Shown here one piece after another: positions 34,290 through 45,600 of a stretch of DNA of 64,000 nucleotides (the first letter of the stretch is position 1; each line of letters opens with the position of its first letter). The position numbers were made by a program, and so were the translations under genes. The notes beneath the pieces were generated by a model that worked only from the letters and a program-made list of their open reading frames with translations, searched no databases and was not told where the DNA came from. This DNA is from Tethya wilhelma (Eukaryota; Porifera; Demospongiae; Tethyida; Tethyidae): the NCBI GenBank assembly GCA_964030475.1, contig CAXIPT010000005.1, positions 2,869,627 to 2,933,626 of the forward strand. Reading direction: 5' to 3'.

Positions 34290-35310
34290 CTACAAATGGA
34301 GCAAAATCAACACCAGAAGGTGGAATTTGTAAGGCATCCATAATGATTTTGTGAGGGGAACCATCTTTGTTTTGAATGTTTTGAAGAGGAATCTCCCAAG
34401 AATATTCACCAACAGAAATGCCTGAAATGGTGGCATCTTCCAGGATGGATGGCCTGTCTTTATTGCGAGTGGTGGCATCTTCCGAGATGGATGGCCTGTC
34501 TTCGTTGCGAGTGGTGCCATATTCGAGACGGATGGCCTGTCTTCATTGGGAGTGGTGGCATCTTCCGAGACGGATGGCCTGTCTTCGTTGCGAGTGGTGC
34601 CATCTTCCGAGACGGATGGCCTGTCTTCGTTGGGAGTGGTGGCATCTTCCGAGACGGATGGCCTGTCTTCGTTGCAAGTGGTGGCATCTTCCGATATGAA
34701 TGGCCTGTCTTCATTGCGAGTGGTGCCAGGTGGGTGCTTGGCTTTTCCTTTCAGCTGTACCGGATGATCTTTCTTTTGAAAGCAAATCTTTCTGTGTGAT
34801 TCTAACTGTACAGTACACTCATCTGAGAAGATTACATCTCTAAAATTCATGTCCTCCTTCTCCTTCCGCTCATTACACCATAGCAGCCGCTTCTCACGGT
34901 TTACTTCACTTATCAGTGCACAATAGTCTGCATGTACGCTTAGCAAACCATCCCAACTCTTGATACCGAGCTCTCTTGATTGTACTGAGACTAACAGTTA
35001 TTTCTGGAAAGGCTTCTGTAAACTTGGCATGGAGCTGCTTAGACGTCTGCTCGTTATCTGCTGCCATGGCTTCATCAATAAAACGTAGATGGACCTCCTG
35101 TAGAATCCTTGGAGGACGAACTCTTTTCTTGTTGGCGAAAGAACCAGTCTCTTTGTACTTTTTTAATAAAAGGCACAGTGATTTTTTGCTTACAATGATA
35201 TCTTCCTCTGTTAATCTTTGTTGAATGGCTCCGAGTTTGCAACCGCTTTTCCACATAGTAACCACCCGGGTTCTAGTTTCAATGCTCATTCTTGGCATGA
35301 TTATCCTCAA
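34290..35310 (-). pseudogene. Tc1/mariner-type transposase, frameshifted and with the catalytic core lost
   Basis: The N-terminal part (35310-34906) has the helix-turn-helix DNA-binding region: RTRVVTMWKSGCKLGAI, KSLCLLLKKYKETGS, RPPRILQEVHLRFI and then TIKRARYQELGW. A frame change follows near 34906-34946. The second frame has DVIFSDECTVQLESHRK, the first aspartate block of the DDE/D site. The second and third catalytic blocks are missing; instead a tandem 42-base repeat begins. The element therefore cannot supply its own active transposase. Confidence 0.8.
34417..34730 (-). repeat. 42-base minisatellite inside the transposase
   Basis: About seven units of 42 bases, each starting with ATGGCCTGTCTTC on the plus strand, with unit starts at 34448, 34490, 34532, 34574, 34616, 34658 and 34700 (one unit is a base shorter). 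On the minus strand they read as a 14-residue repeat, SEDATTRNEDRPSV. Because 42 is a multiple of three the repeat stays largely open. Confidence 0.85.
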
Positions 35311-35791
35311 TGTCCCTTGTCTTCTAGTATTCTTGATCTTCCTTATCCGAGTCTTCTGGTCCTTGTGGTTGTATCTCCTTTTCTTCTGTCCGTGATGTTC
35401 CTTGTCGGTCTCAATCTTACTATAATAGTCTTGGGTTTGTAGCTCCTTCTTGTCAAATATACTACTACAAATATACTGTCGCTCGAGTCAGCAGTCTTTT
35501 ATACTCAGCCATAGCCAGTCTTTGCCTCGCGCACCAGTTTAATTCGAGCGCTTGGTCGAGTGCTCCTGTTAGACTACTACTGTACTCACTCGAGGGAATT
35601 AGCACTACAGCCTAGGACTCGAGCAAGCTAAACAAACACTCGAGATCACAAACCACGAGGACATGTATTACGTGCGCGAGACAGACGTGTGCGCATTACT
35701 CGTGAGCAAGCAATACACGCGGGCGTGCACCACGCGTGTAAGTACATTTTACTCGCGAGAGACGTTTACCTTTCACGTGGTCTGTACTGTA

Positions 35792-36260
35792 CACCATTGA
35801 TCCAGACTTACAATGCTTGCATTGTATTATTGGCAACAAATTTCAAGTTGGGGAACTATAACCACCTCTTACCTGGGATTGTTTCACTACTGACAGGTAC
35901 GAAGCTGCTCAGGAGGCAGATTAACTACTGCTCAACTAGCTCTCTGTGTATGTCAGGAAGAAGGACTGCTTCATCACTTTAGAGGTGTGGTAGCCATCAT
36001 AATCCCAGCTGTTAACAAATATCTTAACCATGCATGACTGTATGCCATTGGTCCACCCACATTTCATTAATCCATCCACGTTTCATTGGTCCACCTATGC
36101 CTGCCGTTGTCCTGCTGTAGTTCCACTGTTGCATTCCCTACGTTTGATGAAGGTTAGCCTTCTCACTACCAATCTCTATGTAAACAATGTTCCTTTTCTC
36201 CTTGTGCAAAGTACAGAAAATGTACTGAAGACTCTAATTGATTCCAAATTAAAATATTCA
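35792..36260. repeat. Flanking repeat, right copy
   Basis: Direct copy of 33321-33840. It starts exactly at the right-hand TA of the Tc1-type element. Confidence 0.7.
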
Positions 36261-36499
36261 CAAAACAAGAGAGAAGAGCACACAATACTTTCAAAAGCAT
36301 ACCAACAAACTGTGCTAGCATTGTTGACAGAGTTGAGTTGGAAAAGTTGATGGGCATTCAATTATAGCACGGACAGTCGTAATAATTGCATAATGTTATT
36401 TAGTACAATTGATGACATCATATTTCCTCTGCATGGGTTATAATTTGTACAGGTACTGTGAACAAACACCTTAACATACAGCACAAAATGCACAAAATG

Positions 36500-37190
36500 T
36501 TGTACACTCTCTGAAATATCTCCTTCAAAATCATTCTTTAAAAAAATTACTCCTGCAGTCACAGAAAATGACGTCAAACTGCTTTCTAAGTGCTTGCCTG
36601 CTGGTGTTTGTCAGTGGTTTCTTCAATGCTTCCATCACCACTTGTCCTATAGCTTCTGACACCTCTATTAGGGTGGTAGGTTTACCATGATCAGTCTCAC
36701 CATCTTGTTCCTCTGAGGTGTTAACAAGAGGGTTCGTCAGGAGAGATAGGTCTTCCTCCTCAACTGAGTGGTTTGCCCTGAGCATCGAGGATGCAGATGT
36801 GCCCTATCTGTTGGTCTCGAGGGCCGAGATCCTCTCCTCCATTCTAGCCAAAGTAGCAAAAACTCTTGTCTTTCCTGTCAGGGTTTGCCAGAGGCTGGCT
36901 CCTGGGTGTTTGCTGCACTTGGGAGTTCTGCTTCCAATCAGCTTTGTTTTCAGAGTTCTGCTCCTCCTTTGTCACTACCTGTGAGCCACTCTGTCCTCTG
37001 TTGCATTTTTTATGTTGAATGGTGCTATGGCCAAGACCCAACAGCCCTACTCACGGTGGAGTGAAGTCCATCAGCTGTCGAACTTGATCCTCAGACATGC
37101 CTGCTTTCATTAGTAGGGAGAGCGAGGACTTTCGTCCAAGCTCGATATATAGTTGCGCTAGGATGTTTTCCATGGTTGAATAGTTTGAGA
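36500..37190 (-). CDS. Possible small split gene, unassigned
   Basis: A start near 37170 gives MENILAQLYIELGRKSSLS and LMKAGMSEDQVRQLMDF, ending at a good donor (CACC|GTGAGT). Further on are EEQNSENKADWKQNSQ, a coiled-coil-like MEERISALETN and, at 36785-36531, an 84-residue frame with EEDLSLLTNPLVNTSEEQDG. The pieces are not in one frame. They may be exons of a sponge gene or remains of a mobile element. Confidence 0.3.
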
Positions 37191-37468
37191 GAAAACTTGC
37201 CAAACTTTCGCTTTTGAGAGCTAGAAAAAAGGCTAGAGTGCAATGAGCGCAGGCTGACTTTATAGGAAAGATGTGTCAAAATGTCAGATGACCTGGCCGG
37301 TTAATAATGAGATTCATAGTTTTGCTACTAACAAGCTGTATGTGCTAGAATAAAGAGGCCAATATTGTAGTTGATATATGAGATTGAGCATTCTGAAGTA
37401 TCCAAATGTAATAGTCGAAGTCCATCCCCCCTTCCTTCCTTCTCCTGTGTTAAAGGTACTTAGAGGAG

Positions 37469-37843
37469 TCAGGCCTCTATCCAACTCTGATTGTCACACC
37501 TGAAGAGTTGGTCTCGTTCCTGTACTTCTTTGTCTTGCCTCATCTCACTCCCCATAAGCTGATAAAATTGTGGGACATCTGTTCCCAGTACCATATTTAC
37601 TGGTAGATTGTCAGCAACAGCCACACCCAGGCTCATCGTGCAACTGTCAGCCTTCATGTCGACTTGTGCCAGTGGATACAAACACTCTCCATGCGCACAT
37701 TGAATGGCCACTGCTTCCTTTTCCAGCATTTTTTCTTGAGGTACCAGATCTCTGCAAACCATTGTCCGTGAACACCTTGTGTCTAGTAAAATCCTCGCAG
37801 CTTTCTGTCTCTCCACGAGTCCAGTCATCTCTACTCCTGCCAT
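37469..37843 (-). pseudogene. Retropepsin-type protease of a Ty3/gypsy-like element, active-site change
   Basis: The frame contains RILLDTRCSRTMVCRDLV, the position of the usual DTGCSR active-site loop, with arginine in place of glycine. Further on is VADNLPVNMVLGTDV, the second family block. The gag-like frame lies upstream on the same strand. No reverse transcriptase was found downstream. The DTR change and broken neighbours indicate a dead copy. Confidence 0.72.
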
Positions 37844-37849
37844 GTTTAT

Positions 37850-38756
37850 ATTTCATGCTTGTTCTGAACCTGCTGTCTACCAGCATGATCTTCTCTCCAC
37901 TCCTTGCACAAAATCCACATTTGGGACAATTAGAAGCATAATGCCCCTTCATGTGGTAGTGGAAGCACGTGTGCATGATGTCCTTCAGGTCCTTCCTCAG
38001 ACAACCAGCCCCTGCTGCCATCACCTTAATTTCATCGCTGGGTGTAACTCCTCCAGCTACTTCTGTGTCATCTCCTGTGCCATATGTCTCCTGCGGCTTT
38101 GATGACTGCCCAACTCCTGCTCCCAGCATCACTTGTCTGTCCTGTTGTGCTGTCCTCTGACCTCCTGTCGCCAGCAGCATCCTGCCAGTAGTCATCTGCC
38201 AACCTAGTCACTTTCTCACTGTCCTTAGGATTTCTCTCCATCACAAAATCCTTACAGCTGGTGGTAGTGTGTTGATCAACTGCTCCATCAACAATTGGTC
38301 ACATGTCATCCACCTTCTTGTAATCCTGCAACAATTTCTTCGACAAGTCCCCTAGCTTCGCTCAGAACTCTCTGGTCGTTCTCCTTTCTCCTGGAAGCTA
38401 TCATTAAACGTTCCAATAACTTTCACTTGATATCGTACTGGACCAAAATCACTTTCTTCACCTTCTCATATTCTGCCGCCTCATCAGTACTCATACGCTT
38501 GCTGTGCCTTGCTGATTAACTGAGGTGTAAGTTCAAATGCCCACACAGCCTTCTTAATCTTGTACAAAGTCATTAGACGCTCGAAGGTTCTCAGATGCAC
38601 TTTGATGTCATCACTCTCCATCAGTTTCACGAGCTTAACGTCTCGTTCTGCCTTGAGTGTTGCAGCTTCTCCCCTCTGTAGTCCTTTACAATGCTTCACA
38701 TCAAACGAGACAAATTGCTTACTTTTTTTTCCCCTCATCCGAAATAAGGCAATCAA
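37850..38756 (-). pseudogene. Gypsy-type gag remnant with zinc knuckle
   Basis: Read in pieces over several frames. SDDIKVHLRTFERLM and WAFELTPQLISKAQQAY lie at 38756-38490, then STDEAAEYEKVKKVILVQYD, then LINTLPPAVRIFVMERNPK with VTRLADDYWQ. This is the order seen in SCAN-like gag proteins of Ty3/gypsy elements. A knuckle CFHYHMKGHYASNC follows near 37920-37980, with the second cysteine changed to tyrosine. Stops and frame changes occur between the blocks. Confidence 0.68.
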
Positions 38757-38799
38757 ACTGCATTACACCAGACTTGGTACAGGCAACTTTAACCCGTGC

Positions 38800-39500
38800 A
38801 GCATTTACTGATATCAGACATGCTCAACTTGGCAGCATTCCTTTTCCCTGCTATTAAATTTGGCCATGAAGTTTGTACTCCACAGCCAACACCAAGACTT
38901 TCACACAAAACCTTTGCAAACAATTGTCTTTTATACAAAATGCCCTTAGCAACAACACATCCACACTCATTAATGCATGTGAGCCATTGCTTTTAACTTG
39001 GAAACCTAGGTAGAAGATGATTATTATTTAATTTTGTCATCTACTACTGCTCTATTGTTCTCTCTTATTACTTGCTTGAGAATAGAACAGTGAAAATTGC
39101 ATGTGGGCATGCATTGTGTTGTGCCATTAGCTGACTCTGCTCACACTTACACTTAAGATCAAGACAACTTGTTTGGTTGTCTGTGTATTGAATTTTGCTC
39201 CGAAGTGAGAAACTAGCATTGATTGCTAGCTGGCAATTAATATATGTGACCCAATTTTGGAAAACCGACCAGATGTAGTAAAACTTTATTTGTAGTAATC
39301 GGAGATTGTAGTGTAATTCGCGACGCGTGCGCGAAATTAATTTTTTTGCACCAATGGGGAGGGGCACACCTTGGCGAGCTGCAGACGTGATTTTACGGGT
39401 GGGGCTGCTTCTATTGCTGAGATATAAGCGTTTGAATGCAGCTATGTCAGCCATGGCTAGCTTCTCTCCCGTTAGTACACGGGATGCGTTGCCATGTTCN
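38800..39500. other. Non-coding stretch before block D
   Basis: No exon or element ends could be supported. It ends at the N at 39500. Confidence 0.5.
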
Positions 39501-39629
39501 GTGCTGACTTGTCATTGATTGATGATATGGCAATTGAAGGAGAGCATGGTTTTAGTGTACACTTAAGTGTTCAGCTTGGTATAGTCGTGGATACAGTTTA
39601 TGCTACAATCACTATTCAAGATAGTAACT
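39501..39629 (+). CDS. Calx-beta second half, truncated at a junction
   Basis: It reads ADLSLIDDMAIEGEHGF and VYATITIQDSN, ending at a GTGAGT donor. The bases before the N at 39500 do not continue the domain, so its start is missing. Confidence 0.75.
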
Positions 39630-42600
39630 GTGAGTACCAATGCTTGTGTGTTGTTCATTGTTTAAGCATAATAATCAACAAACAATAATCAATAATTATG
39701 GTATATTATAGCTGCCACTGTTGGGTTTTCACCACAAACTTACAATGCCCAAGAAGGCCAGCCTGGTCCTGTGGAAGTGTGTGTTATCATCTCAGATGTA
39801 CCTGCTAATGGCTTGGAGTGTGATGTTACGGTTACACTGAATGCTATAGATGGAGTCAAAACTGGTATGAGACTGTAACTAGTGTTAGTTTAATTCTTTC
39901 ATGCCAGATTGTGTATAATACTTTGGTAATTTTCTTAGTTTCTGTATCAGAGGACAAAATAAACACCACATTACTAGTGGGCATCATTTTATTATACATG
40001 CAGTTGTTAATGATGATTTCATTCTCCCAAGTGCATTCTCTGTTGTATTCCCCATTGGTACCATGAGTGGTGACTTACAGTGTGCCAGTATCACCGTTGT
40101 GAATGACCAAGAGCTGGAGGGTGATGAACAGATCTTTAATATTGAAATATTGAGTGTCTCTCCTGACAATGTTGTTCGAGACATTAGTGCTGATACTGCT
40201 ACTGTGACTATTGCTGATGATGCTGCTGATGGTAATCTTTTGCCATGATGCATTTTTACATATACATTGATTATTCTCTTTGATATGCATAACTCATGTT
40301 TGGATGTAGATGCTACTGTTGGATTTGTTGAGGCAACAATTAGTACAATGGAAGCTCAACCGGGAAATATAGACATTTGTCTTTCAATTTCTGACATACC
40401 TAATGGTGGTTTGTCTTGTCCTGTGGTTGCTACGCTGTCAGTGGGTGACCTCATGGATCCAGACCTGAAGGAAGGTGGGTGTTGTGTACACTGTCGTGAG
40501 TGAGTGTGATGGTGTGTGTGGATTATTTCAAATCTTTCTTTGTCATATTATGATAGCAATGGAAGGATCTGATTTTGTGGTCATTACTGATCCATTTGAA
40601 GTCATATTCAATCCTGGTAGTGTCAATGGTGATCAACAATGTGCTACAGTGTCTATAATTGATGACAATGTCTTGGAGGACATTCAAGGAGTTTTGATAG
40701 TGGTCCATAGCACCACTCCAAACATTAACATTGATCCTGATGCCACTTCTGCCCTGGTGACTATTGAAGACAATGATGGTGAGGTTATATTATTATGCAT
40801 GTAGATAGTCAATTTAGGATTTTGGTATGACTCTTGCACAGTGGGTGTGATTGAATTTTTTGGGACTACAACATTTTCTCTTCCTGAGGATGGATCTAGT
40901 GGTGATATTATGGTGTGTGTGGCTTTCACCAGCTTGCCGTCTGGAGGCCTGGATTGTGATCTTGACATTCATTTTGAAAAACAACCAGGGACTGCATGTA
41001 AGTTGATACATAGTTCTCTTAGTCACTCTACTAAGTTGATGGTTTTAACTTCTTATGATGTGTATTGCATTGTGTAAAATTGTAATTTTTATTTGTGTAC
41101 ATGTAGTGACACCAGAGGACTTTCTTCCTTGTGAATTTTGGTTGACTGTACCTGGAAACACCCAACAAGGGCAGGAAGCCTGTGGTGTGTTCTCACTAGC
41201 AGAATGGATTGTGGATGACTACATCGTTGAAGACACTCAGACCTTCTTCCTTGTGCTCACTAGTGCCTCAATCGTTGATCGAGTTACATTTGGAGACCAG
41301 AATAGTGTTGCTATTGGAATACTTGACAATGATGGTACGTATTTTCAAATTCAAAAAATTTTGCGATTAATATGCATGTTCGTACATGGCCACACAATTA
41401 AAATTTAAATTGTGGGTGAGCCTTGTTCAATTATATGAAAATTATTCAATGTGTAAATTCAACACAATGCCATCAATTCATAGTATGGTACACAAAATAT
41501 TATTATAATGTGTGAAAGCCATTTCTATTATGTTGCTGATAACAAAGTTCTTTTTTGTTGTTAATTTGTTTGAATTTAGTATTGTACAATTATGTCTACT
41601 TTCTCACTCAAATAGAGGTGACTACAAGTTTCGTTCAACGACAGTATACTGTACAAGATAGTGCGACCATTGATATTTGTGTGGAATATGGACAATACTT
41701 GCAACGTGAAGTCTTTGTTGAGATTTTGATAGAAGCTGTGTCTAATGTACTACTTGGAGGTAATTCGAAGCACTTACAATTTAATAGGCTTATATTTACT
41801 CTTATGCATGAATTTTGTTCTTTCGTTATTATCGGGAGGCAAGGAAATCAATTTGATGTCAACTTCCTATTTACAGATCCACAACAATCTGAACTTGCTA
41901 CTCTGACAATTGGTGCTGGTGCTATGTTTGACTTTTCTGTGCATGGTCCAGGAATAGCTTGTTATACATTCACTGCTTCCAGTGTAAGCAGCTTGGAGCT
42001 TTTCTTCCTCTGTCTTGTGTCGGATGACATAGCAGCTGTGTTTGGCCGTGATTTAGCTGTTCTGTCTGTGACAAATAGCGGAGGTTAGTATACATTGTCA
42101 AGCTCTATATACAGAGATTGCTTTGAATTTGTATAGCTTTGACATACATGCTTGTTGGACATGAGAGCAGTCCAAAAGTTGGGAAGCGGGGATTAAGGTT
42201 CTGAGGTACATTGTGTTATGAATATTTAATGAGCAAGGATAAAAAGTTTGTTTTTTTTTGCAAATTACTACAGCAATTTCCTGCCAAACTTTAAACAACA
42301 GCTTAGAGAGTTATTCTTTTTAACTTTCAGGGCTACACAGCGAAAAGACAACCTCAGCATGCTTGCTACGCTCAGAGATACCAATAGAAAGAGTAGCTAA
42401 AAAATTTTGGCATCAGTTTATTCCAAGCAGCAACGTTCCAGATTGAGTATGGAAGCATTAGACGCTTGTTTCCAACTCTCTTCAGGGCCAGATCTATTCG
42501 GTTCGCTTCTCTTTCTTATAGTATAAGAAAAAAGTAGCTTAAACTTACTTGTTGTCGTGATTCTGCAGCAGAAGTGAAGACAAAATTAGTGTTTCTCTGT

Positions 42601-45600
42601 CATTGAACGTGCTTTCCAATTTCTTTTTAAATCTGGCCCTACCCCCTTACAATCCAGTTAAACTTTTAAGGGTCACACGCTGAATACTTTGGAAAAAAAT
42701 TGACGCCAAAAAATCATGCCAACAGTTTTCACAAGTTGTGGTTTACTCCACACTAAAATTACTATGCATGCTCATTAGCATATTCATGAGCAAACAGTAG
42801 CCCATAACCTTAATCTTGTTACTACAGGAATTATTAATCTATTTTTTTCCCCTCTATTGTTTATCAATAAAGTTTCCAATGTGATCGGAAAACGTAATGC
42901 TCTTCTCTCTAATGGACTTGAAACTGAATGTAAGTGTTGTAATTGCTGATTCACTTGAGGTTAAAGAAACTATGTTAGTATATAAGCGGTGTTTTGTCAA
43001 TAATAATATAGACTTTATTTTATCTGCTTACCATGTTTGGGAACTGTGCATACTCTGCAGGAAGCACATCATTCACTATATGTGTACTACTAGTTTCTAG
43101 TTATAGTAACACAACAGTGTATATACACTATAGTCTCGTTTCCAGGCTCCCTGCCTGCCTACCTTACATGTAAGGAAAGGGGAGCCTGGTCACTAATCTC
43201 ATGTGAGTCAAGGGAATAATAATTGCGTGGGCGAAACATTCCATAATATGACGCAGTTCCAAGTCTGCCTACGCATGTTTTTTTTTTATCTAGGAAAGTG
43301 AGAAGTCTATATCTTTGACAGCTTTGGCTATTGAGCGAAGGGTTGAAAGAAATAGCTACAATTGTTTTCTTGTCTCAGGAGACTTCTAAGAGGCTTGAAT
43401 GATGGGTGCTGGAAAGGTTTTTCAGCAAAATAAATCACAGTCATGTACAACCCCAAATTGCTTTGCTATGGCTACACTAAGCTTCTATCATCTTTGTCCT
43501 TGTACCACTGGTCAGTGGTGTAGGGAACCCGTCAGCTCCTCGTATATATCGGGCAACAAAACTGAGAAAAACATCGAGAATCCGTTCGTATTTCTGGGTT
43601 CTTGTACAGAATCATACTGATAGACACAGCTAGCTAGCTAGCTTATAGCTCAGTAATTGCGTGGGCATGCAATTTTGCAAATTTATGTAGTTTTGTATCC
43701 TGCCCACCTTCAATTTTCACCTGTTAGCACACGTCTATGCTTTTACAGGCTCACGTGAGATTAGCGACCAGGCTCGCTCCCCCTTTCCTTACGTGTAAGG
43801 TACGGCGGGGAGCCTGAGAACGAGGCTATATATACACTTACATAGTTGATTTAATTACAAAACATAATTTGTTTTGTTTGCAGTGGTCAAAGTAGGGTTT
43901 GAAATAGGAAGTTATGAAGTGGCTGAAGGGAAAAGTGTTGATGTGTGTATTGAAATAGTGAGTGGGGACCTTCAACATGATGCTAAAGTTCTGATTAAGT
44001 CATCAGTTTTAAAGAATGAAGCAAAAGGTATCATAATCTTTATTATTGACTTCTAGAATAGTGCATGTACACTCATGCATGTCTGATTCTTCTTAACAGG
44101 AGGTGGCAGAGACTTCAAGGACCTCTTTACTATTATTGAACTCAATGAAACAGTGTCCAGAGGATGTGCTAGTCTTGAAACACTGGATGACTTCATTTAT
44201 GAGAATGATGAGGTGTTATCATTGCAGCTGTACTCAGTGGATGGTGCAGTCAAACTAGGAGAGGCTTCTGTGACTATAATTGATGATGATCCAGGTGTGT
44301 ATCAGTTATAATAGTCAGTCAATGGGCTTAAATCTTCTATAATAATATTATGATCATAATACAACATACTTCTAATTTTCTTATGGTATAATTATGTGAT
44401 TGCAGTGGTTGTTGAAATATTTGGATCTCAAGATGTGTGTGAAGGAGAGAATGAGATCAAGTACTCTCTCACAGTTGTTTCACCATTTGAGCGCAAGGTC
44501 TTAGCCTCTGTCAGAACTCACCATGTATCAACAGGTTTGTCCACTGTTTAGTGTCAACTAACACAAGCAAGCTGTAGACTTCATTTTGATACTGCACAAT
44601 GCCATTTTTTATTTGCATGTAGATGACTATGACTACATTCCTGTGTCTCTTGATTTTGTCTTTGAAAAAGAGGATGAAAATGAGGAGAGTTTCACACTCA
44701 CTGTAATAGACGATGGTAATTCTGAGNGAGTGGGAACCTTCGACATGATGCTAAAATTCTGATTAAGTCATCAATTTTAAAGAATGAAGCAAAAGGTATC
44801 ATAATCGTTATTGTTGACTTCTAGAATAGTAGTTATTAGTCTTGGCATGCACACTCGTGTCTGATTCTTCTTAACAGGAGGTGGCAGAGACTTCAAGGAC
44901 CTCTTTGCTATTATTGAACTCAATGAAACAGTGTTAAGAGGATGTGCTAGTCTTGAAACACTGGATGACTTCATTTATGAGATTGATGAGGTGCTATCAT
45001 TGCAGCTGTACTCAGTTGATGGTGCAGTCAAACTAGGAGAGGCTTCTGTGACTATAATTGATGATGATCCAGGTGTGTATCAGTTATAATAGTCAGTCAA
45101 TGGGCTTCAATATTCTATTACTATGATCATAATATAACATACTTCTAATTTTCTTATGGTATAATTATGTGATTGCAGTGGTTGTTGAAATATTTGGATC
45201 TCAAGATGTGTGTGAAGGAGAGAATGAGATCAAGTACTCTCTCACTGTTGTTTCACCATTTGAGCGCAAGGTCTTAGTCTCTGTCAGAACTCACCATGTA
45301 ACAACAGGTTTGTCCACTGTTTAGCATATAAGCAAACTTTTTGATACTGCACAATGCCATTTTTTGTTTGCTTATAGATGACTATGACTACATTCCTGTG
45401 TCTCTTGATTTTGCCTTTGAAAAAGAGGATGAAAATGAGGAGAGTTTCACACTCACTGTAATAGACGATGGTAATTCTGAGCCTTTGAAGAGCTTCAATT
45501 TCTTACTTGATTCATCCAATGAACGTGCTGAGATTCCAAATCCTAAAGTAAACATACTCCTTTATGATGATGATGGTAAGTTACTGGTAACTACTTGCAT

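Larger units (their letters stand above)
34145..35789. mobile_element. Tc1/mariner-type DNA transposon with inverted ends and TA target duplication
   Basis: The left end CAGTACAGACCACGTAAAAG and right end CACGTGGTCTGTACTG are inverted copies, directly flanked by TA on both sides (34143-34144 and 35790-35791). The 1.65 kb length fits the family. The transposase on the minus strand is broken. The end arms continue as AGGTAAATGCCTCGC and GAGACGTTTACCT, then CGCGAG-rich sequence. Confidence 0.88.

Noticed and set aside
34418..34799. Plus-strand ORFs with repeated DGLSSLRV or GWPVFVAS units
   Set aside because: They are antisense readings of the 42-base minisatellite inside the transposase.
36718..37064. 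Plus-strand ORFs of 88 and 98 codons
   Set aside because: They are complements of the better minus-strand frames (EEDLSLLTNPLVN, MEERISALE).
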